45,087 nucleotides of DNA from Mesostigma viride (lineage: Eukaryota > Streptophyta > Mesostigmatophyceae > Mesostigmatales > Mesostigmataceae): NCBI GenBank assembly GCA_009746045.1, contig RPFO01000306.1:1-45087 (forward strand), given 5' to 3'. The position numbers were made by a program, and so were the translations under genes. Shown here piece by piece: positions 9,487 to 17,511 of this stretch. Position 1 is the first letter of the stretch. Each line of letters opens with the position of its first letter. The notes beneath the pieces were generated by a model, which saw only the letters and a list, made by a program, of their open reading frames with translations, did no database searches and was not told where the DNA came from.

Positions 9487-9788
9487 ACTCGCAAAACATG
9501 TTCGGAGAGGGGCGCGACCCTATCTACTTCTCCTACACGCTGCCCAGCGCGTTCCATACCCGCATCGTGAAGGACAGCCGCGTCTACAGCATCCCGTTTG
9601 CGCTGGAGCCCGAATCGTGGAAGCCGACCGGATCTGTCAACATGTCCCGGCTGGACAGCGTGAAGTTGCACCTGAAGGGGTTGGGCAATACAGGAGGCAT
9701 TCCATCAGGGACGATCGATGTCTACGTAACGTCGTTCAATGTGCTGAAGATCGCACAAGGCATGGGCGGCAAGCGGTTCGCTTCTTAA
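9300..9788 (+). CDS. MCP: Major capsid protein 2, C-terminal part
   Basis: This is the second jelly roll of the capsid gene starting at 8005, displaced to the -1 frame. Homologous sequence begins at 9285, with a first ATG at 9300 (MDLKFNHPVKELLFWY). It carries the conserved features of the intact MCP: HPVKEL, GDGHLFTSANLSMNSQ, FGEGRDPIYFSY, SWKPTGSVNMSRLD and the ending FNVLKIAQGMGGKRFAS. Together with the upstream part it makes a complete MCP with an added loop. Independent translation from ATG 9300 is possible but unlikely to be the native form. Confidence 0.88.
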   Translation: MDLKFNHPVKELLFWYKPASLSFIDTKYRNDAEFSYNGYWKFWNDNSAFGDGHLFTSANLSMNSQNMFGEGRDPIYFSYTLPSAFHTRIVKDSRVYSIPFALEPESWKPTGSVNMSRLDSVKLHLKGLGNTGGIPSGTIDVYVTSFNVLKIAQGMGGKRFAS

Positions 9789-9792
9789 GGGC

Positions 9793-9822
9793 GCAAAAAT
9801 AATCTAGAGTGCTGTATATATC
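9793..9822 (+). promoter_or_regulatory. Putative late promoter of MCP3
   Basis: GCAAAAATAATCTAGAGTGC followed by TGTATATAT ends 7-8 bases before the ATG at 9829. It aligns with the element at 7961-7990, sharing the A-run, TCTAG and the CTNTATATAT box. Confidence 0.6.
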
Positions 9823-9828
9823 ACCAGA

Positions 9829-11205
9829 ATGTCGCACGCGGTTCTGTCCCTTCGCGCAAAGGGCCCTCAGGACGCCATGCTAAGTGTGTCCCCCGAGGTG
9901 ACCTTTTTTAAGAGCATGTACCCTAGGCACACTAACTTTGCGTATGCCGACACCGAGGTCGTGCCTTCTAGTGGCATTCCGGGGTTCGGCCGCATGGTCG
10001 AGTTCCAGCTGCCCAAGAGCGGCGATTTGATCACGAAGGCGCACGTGTACATCGAACTGCCGGCGATGGCAGAGTGGAAGACTAACCCTCCCACCCTGGG
10101 GCAGGCGTGGTGGCAGATTTTTGACCCGCTGTACGACGATCTGGCGCGCGTGCTCATCAAGAAGGTGGAATTCCGCATCGGCGGCTACACGATCGAGGAG
10201 ATGACCGGCGAGTTCTTGCACGTGTGGGACCAGCTGTCGCGCGATCCTAGCACCAGCCACGTGGAGAACGTGCCTACCAAGCACGGCGGCGTGGTGAGGA
10301 AGTACGGCGGCGGCCAGACCGGCAGCGTGCCCAGCCACATCTACGTCCCCCTGCAGTTCTCCTTTTGCCAGGAGGAGGGCATGGCGCTGCCCATCATCGC
10401 CCTGCAGTACCACGACGCGCGCATCCGCATCCAGCTGGCTACCAAGGACGAGATCTTTACCCACATGGCGGGCGGGACTAAGTACCCCGCCACCTCCCTC
10501 TGCACTGCCCCCAAGCTGTGGGACCAGATCACCAGCAGTGACACCACATACCGAACCAACATGGTCAAGAGCGGCATGCCAACCGACATCACCAAGATGC
10601 GCCTGGTCCTGCGCTACGTGTACCTGGACGACTTCGAGCGCCGGCAGTTCGCCACAAGCGCGCACGAGTACCTCATCACGGTCACGCAACAGTACGACCA
10701 CTTCGTGGAAGGCGCCGATCTGGACACGATCACCCTCCCCTTCTCCCACCCCATCAAGGAGCTGATTTTCTTCTACAAGGCAGAGGCGCGCCTGACCGAC
10801 CCCACCATTTCCACTGACCCCACCCAGGCTATATGGAACTTTACCAACAAGAGCAACCCCGACGGACACCTGTTCACCACCGCCAACCTGACCCTGAACT
10901 CGCAACAAGTGTTCGGGGAGGGGCGCGACCCTGTATACTTTTCCTACCTCCTGCCCCTGCAGACACACACCTGCATCCCCAGGGACAAGCACGTGTACGT
11001 CATGCCCTTTGGCCTGAAGCCAGAGGACTGGAAGCCGAACGGCACCATCAACTTTTCGCGCCTGGACACCGTCAAGCTTGTGCTCAAGGGGATGAGCTCC
11101 GACCCCACCAAACCCCTGCCCAAGGGTGTCATCACCATCTACGCGCGGTCCTTCAATGTTCTCAAGATCACTAATGGCATGGGCGGGCTGCGGTTCGCAT
11201 CTTAA
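9829..11205 (+). CDS. MCP: Major capsid protein 3, intact
   Basis: The gene encodes a 458-aa double-jelly-roll capsid protein, a normal length for the family. The N-terminal signature is VTFFKSMYPRHTNFAYADTE; then come the KSGDLITKAHVYIELP strand, LPIIALQYHDARIRI in the first barrel, YLDDFERRQFA at the start of the second barrel and FNVLKITNGMGGLRFAS at the C-terminus. It lacks the loop insertion of the preceding capsid gene. It assembles as trimers (hexon-like capsomers) into the icosahedral shell. It is the only unbroken capsid copy in the window and is followed by a nested palindrome. Confidence 0.95.
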   Translation: MSHAVLSLRAKGPQDAMLSVSPEVTFFKSMYPRHTNFAYADTEVVPSSGIPGFGRMVEFQLPKSGDLITKAHVYIELPAMAEWKTNPPTLGQAWWQIFDPLYDDLARVLIKKVEFRIGGYTIEEMTGEFLHVWDQLSRDPSTSHVENVPTKHGGVVRKYGGGQTGSVPSHIYVPLQFSFCQEEGMALPIIALQYHDARIRIQLATKDEIFTHMAGGTKYPATSLCTAPKLWDQITSSDTTYRTNMVKSGMPTDITKMRLVLRYVYLDDFERRQFATSAHEYLITVTQQYDHFVEGADLDTITLPFSHPIKELIFFYKAEARLTDPTISTDPTQAIWNFTNKSNPDGHLFTTANLTLNSQQVFGEGRDPVYFSYLLPLQTHTCIPRDKHVYVMPFGLKPEDWKPNGTINFSRLDTVKLVLKGMSSDPTKPLPKGVITIYARSFNVLKITNGMGGLRFAS

Positions 11206-11234
11206 ACAATAAAACCGAGTCACAAGGAAATCGC

Positions 11235-11264
11235 TCACGTGGACAAGCGCGCTTGAGCACGTGA
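11235..11264 (+). terminator. Nested palindrome 3' of MCP3
   Basis: TCACGTG (11235-11241) pairs with CACGTGA (11258-11264), and between them lies the self-complementary CAAGCGCGCTTG (11244-11255). It sits 30 bases after the MCP stop, following an AATAAAA sequence at 11210-11216. Some giant viruses end mRNAs at such hairpins, so this may be a 3'-end signal. It is not a bacterial-type terminator, as no T-run follows. Confidence 0.45.
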
Positions 11265-11627
11265 ATGGGCTGCATTCATGATCAACACCGCTGGAGTGGA
11301 GTTTTATTCATTAATTAAATTACTAATAAAACAGGTTTTCATACTCGAGTTCATTCGTGAAAAGCAATACTGTATCATCAACAACAAGTGTGGCACGGGA
11401 GTAGCAGTGTACTGCACGCGTGCTAACACACCTTCACCCAAGCGCGAACCTTCCGCATCCAGCGTGCAATGTCGGCACGGTGCGGGTGGGGTCGCGTGGT
11501 CTGCAACCGCAGCAAAACAGGAACAGGCGCGATAGACCATAGATGCGTGAGTGACTAGCATTCCAATGGACACGCTACAAGGTCGCAGTAAGCAGGAATG
11601 CATTAGAAAGTTGACAGATTACCAACC
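11265..11627. other. Gene-free spacer between MCP3 and the MYND gene
   Basis: No convincing gene is seen. The longest frame (11278-11535, plus) has no matching features and changes composition midway, from AT-rich to GC-rich. The AT-rich stretch at 11300-11340, with ATTAATTAAATTACTAATAA, could hold poly(A) signals. Confidence 0.4.
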
Positions 11628-12551
11628 TTACTGGACCCTCATGTAGTCTCGCATCAGGAAATAGGCGTTGAGGTTGGTCCTCACCAGGTCAACCCACTGC
11701 TCCCTCGTGGGCCCCCTATACCCAGCCACCATCTGGCAGATGGTGCGGTGCAAGTGCCAATCCTGTGACTGGCAATCCTTGCTGCAGTACCTGACAGACA
11801 GGCACCCTGCACACTTGGTGAGCCTGACTCCAGGCTCCACCTGCCTACACCAAGAGCACGCCCTGTTGGCAATATCCCACGAATAGCCTGGGGGGCCATA
11901 AAACTCCCCCCAGAGCTCGTCCGACTTCTGACGGCACGCGGGGCTCAGAATGAGCGACCCGTTGGAAATGAAGAAAGGGCATCTTGCCTCCGTCATCTCC
12001 TCCGAAGCGTGGGTTACAAACTCTTCCTCTAGAAAAGCGGAGAAGGAAGAAACAAACTGGCTGGGTGGTACAAAATTGCACACCATACCCAGGAGCCACT
12101 GCCTCACCACACTGGAGGGCTCATCAATCAGAGGAAAGAGCAGGGTGGTGGCATATTCATCTGCCTCGTTGATAACGGGGGGCTCGACCCCGAATCCGGC
12201 GAATGTCTGTGCTCTGTCCATTCTGATGATTGGCAGTAAAACAGAGATGTGATCTGGGGTGACAATGTCTTCAAGCGCCTGAAGTTTGAACACCATCATC
12301 ATCCTTTCATCAGCTAACACGTCCGATTCGCGCATTCCAGGCGGAATGGTGATTTCTAATAAAAGCACCCCATCGTCGGAAAGGACCTGAAGGGTGGCTG
12401 GTCTCTCAACATAAGCCATGGCTGGCTGGCAATAATACAGGCGACTTCCCACGGTCGGGTGCAAGGGATTGCTTCCTCCTTGCGGCTTTCTACCCAACTC
12501 CAACGTTTTTGGGAGGCGTGGGCGCATGACAGGCGTTTCGCCACAATGCAT
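11628..12551 (-). CDS. MYND-type zinc finger protein
   Basis: The protein has up to 307 aa from ATG 12551; internal ATGs at 12524 and 12419 (MAYVERPATLQV) are alternatives. Near the C-terminus (about residues 232-272) is a complete MYND finger: CSWC, KCAGC, RYCSKDCQ, then H-x-H and a final C (WHLHRTIC), giving the C4-C2HC zinc pattern. MYND fingers bind proline-rich peptides in partner proteins. The N-terminal 230 residues match nothing I recognise. An AT-rich stretch with TTATTTAATTATACAG on the coding strand lies about 40 nt upstream of ATG 12551 and favours the longer form. The gene points toward the MCP block. Confidence 0.85.
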   Translation of the reverse strand: MHCGETPVMRPRLPKTLELGRKPQGGSNPLHPTVGSRLYYCQPAMAYVERPATLQVLSDDGVLLLEITIPPGMRESDVLADERMMMVFKLQALEDIVTPDHISVLLPIIRMDRAQTFAGFGVEPPVINEADEYATTLLFPLIDEPSSVVRQWLLGMVCNFVPPSQFVSSFSAFLEEEFVTHASEEMTEARCPFFISNGSLILSPACRQKSDELWGEFYGPPGYSWDIANRACSWCRQVEPGVRLTKCAGCLSVRYCSKDCQSQDWHLHRTICQMVAGYRGPTREQWVDLVRTNLNAYFLMRDYMRVQ

Positions 12552-12760
12552 CCTCAATTTAACCCACGCTTTGGCCTACATTTAGGGGTCACTGTATAAT
12601 TAAATAATATCAGGCGCTCCTATAAGTTAACGGAGCGTCGCGCCGTCCGGTACAGTTGACCGACTCTAGTGAATATTCGATTCGTACGGTTGAGTGTAGT
12701 ACCAGCGAGTCGAATCTCCCGAAATTGCTGTAGTGGAATGTGGCAGGACAGGGGCTGAAA

Positions 12761-12874
12761 CGCACGTGGGAAAACGCGTCAGTCGCGAGAAAGATGTTGT
12801 AAGATTCGCACTGTCAGACGCCTGGCGACTGGGGACTTGTAACCTGACGCACGTGGGAAAACGCGCCAGTCGCC
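12761..12874. repeat. Direct repeat pair, 27 bp, 87 bp apart
   Basis: CGCACGTGGGAAAACGCG is followed by T/C and CAGTCGC at 12761-12787 and again at 12848-12874. Only a few bases differ. The copies contain CACGTG, an E-box-like palindrome. Confidence 0.7.
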
Positions 12875-13257
12875 CGAAATACGTGGCTCCCTGTTCAGAT
12901 GCTCCTGGTGGATTGAAACCTATAAGCCTAATTATCTGCCGGGTGGGCAGACAAAACGTGCTGTTCAGCATTACAGAATCCGGTATTCCATTCCAAAAGT
13001 GGTGTTCAGCATTCCAAAATCCGTGATCCATCAGATCACGTGTGATTGCCAGGTCACATAAGGCTGACAAATTGTCACGAATACCACAAGTTATCGGAGG
13101 GATCTCGCTGAACCCTCCGTTTACGCCCTTCTGACGTAAGTTGGGATCTTTTTTACCCTTGGATCTTGTTCAAAGGGCGCCTCGTCACCCAAGTTTTCCA
13201 GAGGTTGGTCGCGCTGGGCAGGCAGAGAACTGTGCCCCTTCGCGCCCGAATTGTATT

Positions 13258-13363
13258 AACAGGCGGCACACTGCACACAAGTGCACACCAGCCTGCCCAG
13301 TCCCCTGTAACAGGCGGCACACTGCACACAAGTGCACACCAGCCTGCCCCAGTCGCCTGTAAC
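13258..13363. repeat. 51-bp tandem repeat, two copies
   Basis: The unit begins AACAGGCGGCACACTGCACA and ends near CCTGT. The copies start at 13258 and 13309 and are almost identical; the second carries one additional C. They lie about 60-160 bases upstream of the gene at 13421 and could be regulatory. Confidence 0.75.
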
Positions 13364-13420
13364 ACAAATTTCCCACCCTTCCTGTCACATCGCCATTTGC
13401 CTGGAGGGCGACGCCTGATA

Positions 13421-14224
13421 ATGGATTCCGGACGGGTTGCTTTTCCAGTCACGTGCCGTAACGCTGCAGTTTCGCATTCTGTGCATTGTGTCGCGGAAAA
13501 TGGCTCGAAACTTGATATCACAGCCGTCAGACATCAGTTGGGAATGAAGAATGATTCCGTCATTCGCATGATAACAGGCGAGAAGGTCATGATGCCGCCT
13601 GTTTTTGACGCCGATTGTGGCTGTGAAGAACACCAGTTTGTCCCCGTTTTGGAGGGACTGGAATGGATTCATTACAAGAACCCCCAGCTGTTCTTTGCCA
13701 TTTTGGAGGCTGGGATCAAGTCGGGAGCGTTTTCATTTGAAACGCCGACTTCTGCCGGTTCGGCTGTGTTTTCGGGCGCGCCCGGACCTTCCCAGGCGCG
13801 CCGTGCGCCCGTTAACGTATCTCGTGTCATCCCAGCACTGCCTGAGATGTATTTTGGTGTGCTTACTCCCTCTCAGCTGGGGAGCAAGTACCAGAATTTT
13901 CACGAGGATTACACCTTTTTCGACCTGCTGGGCATGACTGTGGCACTGGCCAAGGCAGACAAACATCTACAGTTTTCTGCAATGTGTCCCAAGACTCCAA
14001 ATGCTGCCTGCAGATCCGTGTTCAGGTCCAGTGTTTTTAGGCAGGCTGCAAGGTGCCTGGGCAGTCAGCTGCAGGGGAGGGAGGTGGCTGGTGTGCCAGA
14101 AATAGCAGGGATTTATTACCAGGCAGAGACTGCTATTCTGATGGCCACCTGCATTTACCCCGAGCCTACGCTCCGCGAAAGTGACCCGTTTTCCCGGGTT
14201 GCGCGACTTGTGAAAATCGGCTAA
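13421..14224 (+). CDS. Hypothetical protein, 267 aa
   Basis: Family not recognised. ATG 13421 (MDSGRVAFPVT) is chosen because the frame upstream of it runs through the 51-bp noncoding repeat. The protein is mixed alpha/beta with ten or so scattered cysteines (for example DADCGCEEH near residues 64-72), without a clear finger pattern. A G/A/P-rich linker near residues 109-125 separates two halves. It may be a soluble two-domain protein; no function can be assigned. Confidence 0.6.
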   Translation: MDSGRVAFPVTCRNAAVSHSVHCVAENGSKLDITAVRHQLGMKNDSVIRMITGEKVMMPPVFDADCGCEEHQFVPVLEGLEWIHYKNPQLFFAILEAGIKSGAFSFETPTSAGSAVFSGAPGPSQARRAPVNVSRVIPALPEMYFGVLTPSQLGSKYQNFHEDYTFFDLLGMTVALAKADKHLQFSAMCPKTPNAACRSVFRSSVFRQAARCLGSQLQGREVAGVPEIAGIYYQAETAILMATCIYPEPTLRESDPFSRVARLVKIG

Positions 14225-14252
14225 GTCCCGTGGTCTCCCAGCGGGTGGGGGG

Positions 14253-14456
14253 TTAGCGCCTCCAAGGCCCTCCGAATAGGACCATGCCCGGAATTAGGAT
14301 GGGGATTAATAGCATTAGTTTAAGACGCAGTGATAAGGTGGCGAATTCAAACGATTTGCGCGTGTGTTCCGCGTACAAGTGGTCGTGTGCTAAGGCGATG
14401 TTCACGCATATGAGATAGTACAGCAATAATGCTTTGATGATGGACACAATGATCAT
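14253..14456 (-). CDS. Possible small membrane protein, 67 aa
   Basis: From ATG 14456 (MIIVSIIKALLLYYLICV) the protein has two hydrophobic segments, at about residues 1-20 and 45-60, separated by a charged loop. The frame continues upstream to a TTG at 14492. It converges with the gene at 13421. The two clean membrane segments argue for a gene, but nothing else supports it. Confidence 0.35.
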   Translation of the reverse strand: MIIVSIIKALLLYYLICVNIALAHDHLYAEHTRKSFEFATLSLRLKLMLLIPILIPGMVLFGGPWRR

Positions 14457-14511
14457 GGTCTTTTCATTATAAAAATAAATAATATCACTCAATCGTGTTT
14501 CCTATACTGCA

Positions 14512-15489
14512 TCACTTGCGCCCGAAGAGCGTAGGAATTCCCTCAGTCACGAGAAGGTCAAGCACGCCGCGGAGGAACTGCTTCTCCTCGGCTCTGTTCA
14601 TGGGCTGCAAGTTGACTCCGAAGGGGACAAACTCGTCCCTCTGGTCTTTGGGTTTTTCCAGGAGCTTCTTCAAGCCGTTGTCTTGGCTGTACCCCTCCAA
14701 GAGGATCTTCGCCTTGAAGGGCGCGTTCCTTGCGCAATTGTGGCAGCGGACGCGGATCTGGTCCGAGAACTGGTCCGGGACAATATAGGCAGACATGACG
14801 TCGTGCAAGAACCTCACCGTGCAGGTGGAGCACTCCTTCGGGGGCCAACAGCTCGCAACGTTCGAGTTCTGCAGGTAGAGAGAAGTCCCTTGCTCCCCGG
14901 CCTGCGTGTCCATCTTCCAGTCCCTCACGAAACTCTGCACGAGCTCGTTCTCCTTTTCTGTTCTGACTTCGTTGTCGGCCACCTTCAACTTGCGAATTGC
15001 GATCACGACCTTCTTTTGGTAGCAGGGCTCGCACAGAGTGGTCTTGTTGCGCATGTGCTGCGTTGCAGGCGTATCGTGGACGAAGGCAGCTCCAGTGACG
15101 TACGACATGCACTCCACGCACGAATAGGAGCGGCGAGGTGGCGTCTCTTGCTCAGGGACTCGGTAGCGCATGAGCGAATCCGAATACTTGTGCACGAAGT
15201 CGGCGATTTGAGGGATGGCCTTGACGCAGCCATCGCACTTGCACTCGACGGAGCCTTGGTCGTTTTTGAAGAGGTAGAAAAAGTCCGTCGGCGTGTGGAA
15301 ACAGGTGTCGCAGATACGCGGCCTCACCAAGTCGAAAGCGGAGTCCTTGACGGGGTTCGACTCGTCGCTGTGCTCCACGAGGACAGGCTTCTTGCAGGCG
15401 TGCTTCTTTCGCTTGGATATGGCTGCCAAGGAGAGAGGGAACAGCGGGGTGTTGTTGAGGCGAACAGAGGACCTGGTAGCGGGAGCCAT
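14512..15489 (-). CDS. Cysteine-rich zinc-binding protein, 325 aa
   Basis: Start ATG 15489 (MAPATRSSVRLNN), preceded by a pyrimidine-rich leader (CTCTCGCACTCTCATCCATC). At least five CxxC pairs occur: ICDTC, KCDGC, SCVEC, LCEPC, then CSTC and RCHNC. This suggests two or three tandem zinc-binding modules of treble-clef or RING-like type, though the spacing does not match a named family. The N-terminal 50 residues are basic. A nucleic-acid or ubiquitin-related role is possible but unproven. The gene shares its leader style with those at 15875, 17512 and 20690. Confidence 0.7.
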   Translation of the reverse strand: MAPATRSSVRLNNTPLFPLSLAAISKRKKHACKKPVLVEHSDESNPVKDSAFDLVRPRICDTCFHTPTDFFYLFKNDQGSVECKCDGCVKAIPQIADFVHKYSDSLMRYRVPEQETPPRRSYSCVECMSYVTGAAFVHDTPATQHMRNKTTLCEPCYQKKVVIAIRKLKVADNEVRTEKENELVQSFVRDWKMDTQAGEQGTSLYLQNSNVASCWPPKECSTCTVRFLHDVMSAYIVPDQFSDQIRVRCHNCARNAPFKAKILLEGYSQDNGLKKLLEKPKDQRDEFVPFGVNLQPMNRAEEKQFLRGVLDLLVTEGIPTLFGRK

Positions 15490-15610
15490 GGATGGATGAG
15501 AGTGCGAGAGGGATTGCGCGAGAGAAAACGAGAGCGAGATGGGAAACAAGTCGCAAACTTGGAGTCTTTGTACCTCTCGGGAGCGGCTGTCCACGGGGAC
15601 ACAGAGTTTC

Positions 15611-15735
15611 GGTTACTTATCCACTGGACTTCGGTTACGAGCGGCGCGGCGCTGTACGGCCTTATCCACGGGAATTCGGTTACAAACGACGCGACGCCGT
15701 ACGGGCTTATCCACATGGTTTCAGTTACGACGTAC
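15611..15735. repeat. 45-bp tandem repeat upstream of the 15489 gene
   Basis: CTTATCCAC starts at 15616, 15661 and 15706, exactly 45 bp apart. Each unit contains TTCGGTTAC (TTCAGTTAC in the last) and GTACGG. The array lies 125-245 bases upstream of the ATG at 15489 and uses the GGTTACG and CCACGG words seen at the other promoters of this block. A cluster of binding sites is the simplest reading. Confidence 0.75.
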
Positions 15736-15874
15736 GGATAGTGTACGGACCCCGTCCTGAAATACTAATTGAAGTAATTTGCCACTTGGCATGCAATTGT
15801 GATTGACTCATTGTTGGTATTCAAGTTTATGTGAAAATGGTTTTTCATTAATAAAAATAATACACAAGGATCAT

Positions 15875-16756
15875 TTACTGAACCAGAGATACATCCACTT
15901 GCTTTCCAGCAACGACAATTTCAGTGGAAGGATTGGCCTTGGCCATCTCGGCGTGCATCCTAGCAATGTGGTCTTCCCGGATCCTCTGGCACTGCTCCTG
16001 CCAGGCACGATTCTCAGCATCCCGAATCTCCCCCCAAGCCATCGCATTCTCGAGTTGAATTTCCTTGATTTTTGCAGGGGGTTCCTCGAGCTGGCTAACG
16101 GAAGTCAGGTACGTGGTGATAGGCGTCCACGAACCGGGCATGGGGAGGTGAAACTTTTCATGAACTCTCTCCAAGTGCGTCTTGAGGGCGCCGGGGGCGG
16201 AGGGAACCATATCCTCCTGGGTAAAGTTGAACATCAAAAACCAATCCTTCACGGAGTAGGCCGGAGCCCAGATGATGCCCACCTTGAGAATCGGTTCAGG
16301 CTGCTTAGCGGATACGGGGAAGTTGACTCTGAGCGGAATCGGGTTGCCAATCGGATCCAATTCATGATGCCAAAACGCTTCAGAGGCGAAAGGCCTTATC
16401 TTCTGAGGAACGGGCTCTTGATTTTTTTTCCTGGGCAGCATGGTCCACTCATGAGAGGGCACAGAACGGCCGTTCTTGAGCTGAGTCGGGGAAACGAGCG
16501 CGCAGTGGGCAAAAAGCATGTCCAGAGAGGTTGCGAAGCCCCCCATGCTCGCAAAGCGCTCCATAACGTGAGCTGTCACCTTGGTCATTGCCCTCATCCC
16601 CGTTTCCGCGGTTTGAGCCACCAGTTGACCCACCTCGGCGAACTCCCCCACGCACAAGACCCTGAACTCGGAGAAGTCACCAAATGGATCCGTTTTCTCA
16701 CGGAGTTCGTAAAGCTCTGGGACTTGGTACACTTGAGAAACGATCTGGTCGGCCAT
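15875..16756 (-). CDS. Hypothetical protein, 293 aa
   Basis: Family not recognised. ATG 16756 (MADQIVSQVYQVPELYEL) follows a CTCTCTCTCTCAGCT leader, 79 bases after a TATAAAA box. The fold appears mixed, with W/F-rich strands in the middle (KVGIIWAPAYSVKDWFLMF, near residues 158-176) and a long predicted helix at residues 220-270 rich in E, R, A and Q. It is divergent from the gene at 17512 across an approximately 750-bp regulatory region, so the two are probably co-regulated. Confidence 0.7.
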   Translation of the reverse strand: MADQIVSQVYQVPELYELREKTDPFGDFSEFRVLCVGEFAEVGQLVAQTAETGMRAMTKVTAHVMERFASMGGFATSLDMLFAHCALVSPTQLKNGRSVPSHEWTMLPRKKNQEPVPQKIRPFASEAFWHHELDPIGNPIPLRVNFPVSAKQPEPILKVGIIWAPAYSVKDWFLMFNFTQEDMVPSAPGALKTHLERVHEKFHLPMPGSWTPITTYLTSVSQLEEPPAKIKEIQLENAMAWGEIRDAENRAWQEQCQRIREDHIARMHAEMAKANPSTEIVVAGKQVDVSLVQ

Positions 16757-16834
16757 AGCTGAGAGAGAGAGAGAGAGAGTTAGAGATCAGGTGATAGTGA
16801 GAGCGAGGTGAGAGCCCCGTGGTCGTGCACCGGG

Positions 16835-16841
16835 TTTTATA
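16835..16841 (-). promoter_or_regulatory. TATA box of the 16756 gene
   Basis: TATAAAA on the minus strand lies within GGTATAAAACCCGG, 79 bases upstream of the ATG. A CT-repeat leader follows, as at the 17512 and 21430 genes. This resembles a conventional eukaryotic core promoter. Confidence 0.65.
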
Positions 16842-16860
16842 CCTTCCAGGCCGCCGCGGC

Positions 16861-17340
16861 GGTTACAAGGTGCTGAATTAGCCACGTAGCCACTTTTCGG
16901 CCGTTACCGGGCCGCGGTCCACCACGGGGATATTTATTTTCGCGGCCACGCAGCCACGGGAGAACTTTCCGGCGGTTACTTTGTCCACGGGGGCAGGGTT
17001 TTTGCGGTTACGGAACCACGAGGAAAAATATCTGGCGGTTACGTTGTCCACGGGGACAGGGTTTTCGCGGCCACGCAGCCACGGGGAAAAATATCCGGCG
17101 GTTACGGAATCGGATAGTTACGGTTACGCCGCCGCGGAAAAAATCCCGTGGCCTTCCACGGTCTACGGGGACAAGATAGTTACGGTTACGCTTCTAGAAG
17201 AAAAAAATCCCGTGGTCGCCAGTGTCCACGGGGACAAGATATTTACGGTTACGCTTCTAGAAGAAAAATTCCCGTGGTCGCCAGTGTCCACGGGACACTT
17301 TTGCGCGGTTACGACGACGGTTACGGTTGCACGCGCCTAT
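16861..17340. promoter_or_regulatory. Bidirectional array of GGTTACG and CCACGG elements
   Basis: Between the divergent genes at 16756 and 17512 the words GGTTAC(G) and CCACGG(G) recur many times, for example GGTTAC at 16861, 16974, 17006, 17037, 17100, 17121, 17183 and 17248, interleaved with GTCCACGGGGACA. Within 17115-17300 the spacing becomes tandem with a period of about 62 bp (CGTGGTCGCCAGTGTCCACG at 17211 and 17273). Frames through it merely translate the repeats. A dense transcription-factor-site cluster is likely. Confidence 0.65.
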
Positions 17341-17424
17341 CTAGCGGCTCGTGGCTCGCCACGAAGCGATATGCGGACTTCAGCACTCGACCACGGGAGA
17401 TCTCGTCAAGAAGTGGCAGCAAGG

Positions 17425-17431
17425 TATAAAA
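17425..17431 (+). promoter_or_regulatory. TATA box of the 17512 gene
   Basis: GGTATAAAAGGCGCC is a canonical eukaryotic-type TATA box 87 bases upstream of the ATG. It is followed by the C/T-rich leader CTCTCCTCTCACACTTTCGC. Confidence 0.7.
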
Positions 17432-17511
17432 GGCGCCTCCCCACCTCGTCTCGCCACTCGCATCCCACTCGCTCAACGCACCCAACACTCTCCTCTCACA
17501 CTTTCGCAGCT

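Larger units (their letters stand above)
12552..13420. other. Long intergenic region with short repeats
   Basis: About 870 bases have no convincing gene. Two repeat families lie in it (listed separately). The frames that cross it (12666-13070 minus, 12733-13026 plus) simply translate the repeats. A near-duplicate phrase, TTCAGCATTACAGAATCCG and TTCAGCATTCCAAAATCCG, occurs at about 12963 and 13006. Confidence 0.5.

Noticed and set aside
11278-11535. 85-aa plus-strand gene after MCP3
   Set aside because: Composition changes abruptly in the middle and no motif supports it.
12666-13070. 134-aa minus-strand gene
   Set aside because: Its sequence is dominated by the 27-bp repeat and it shows no domain or promoter.
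16981-17511. N-terminal extension of the 17512 protein
   Set aside because: The extension only translates the promoter repeats and would include the TATA box; a well-placed ATG follows the leader.
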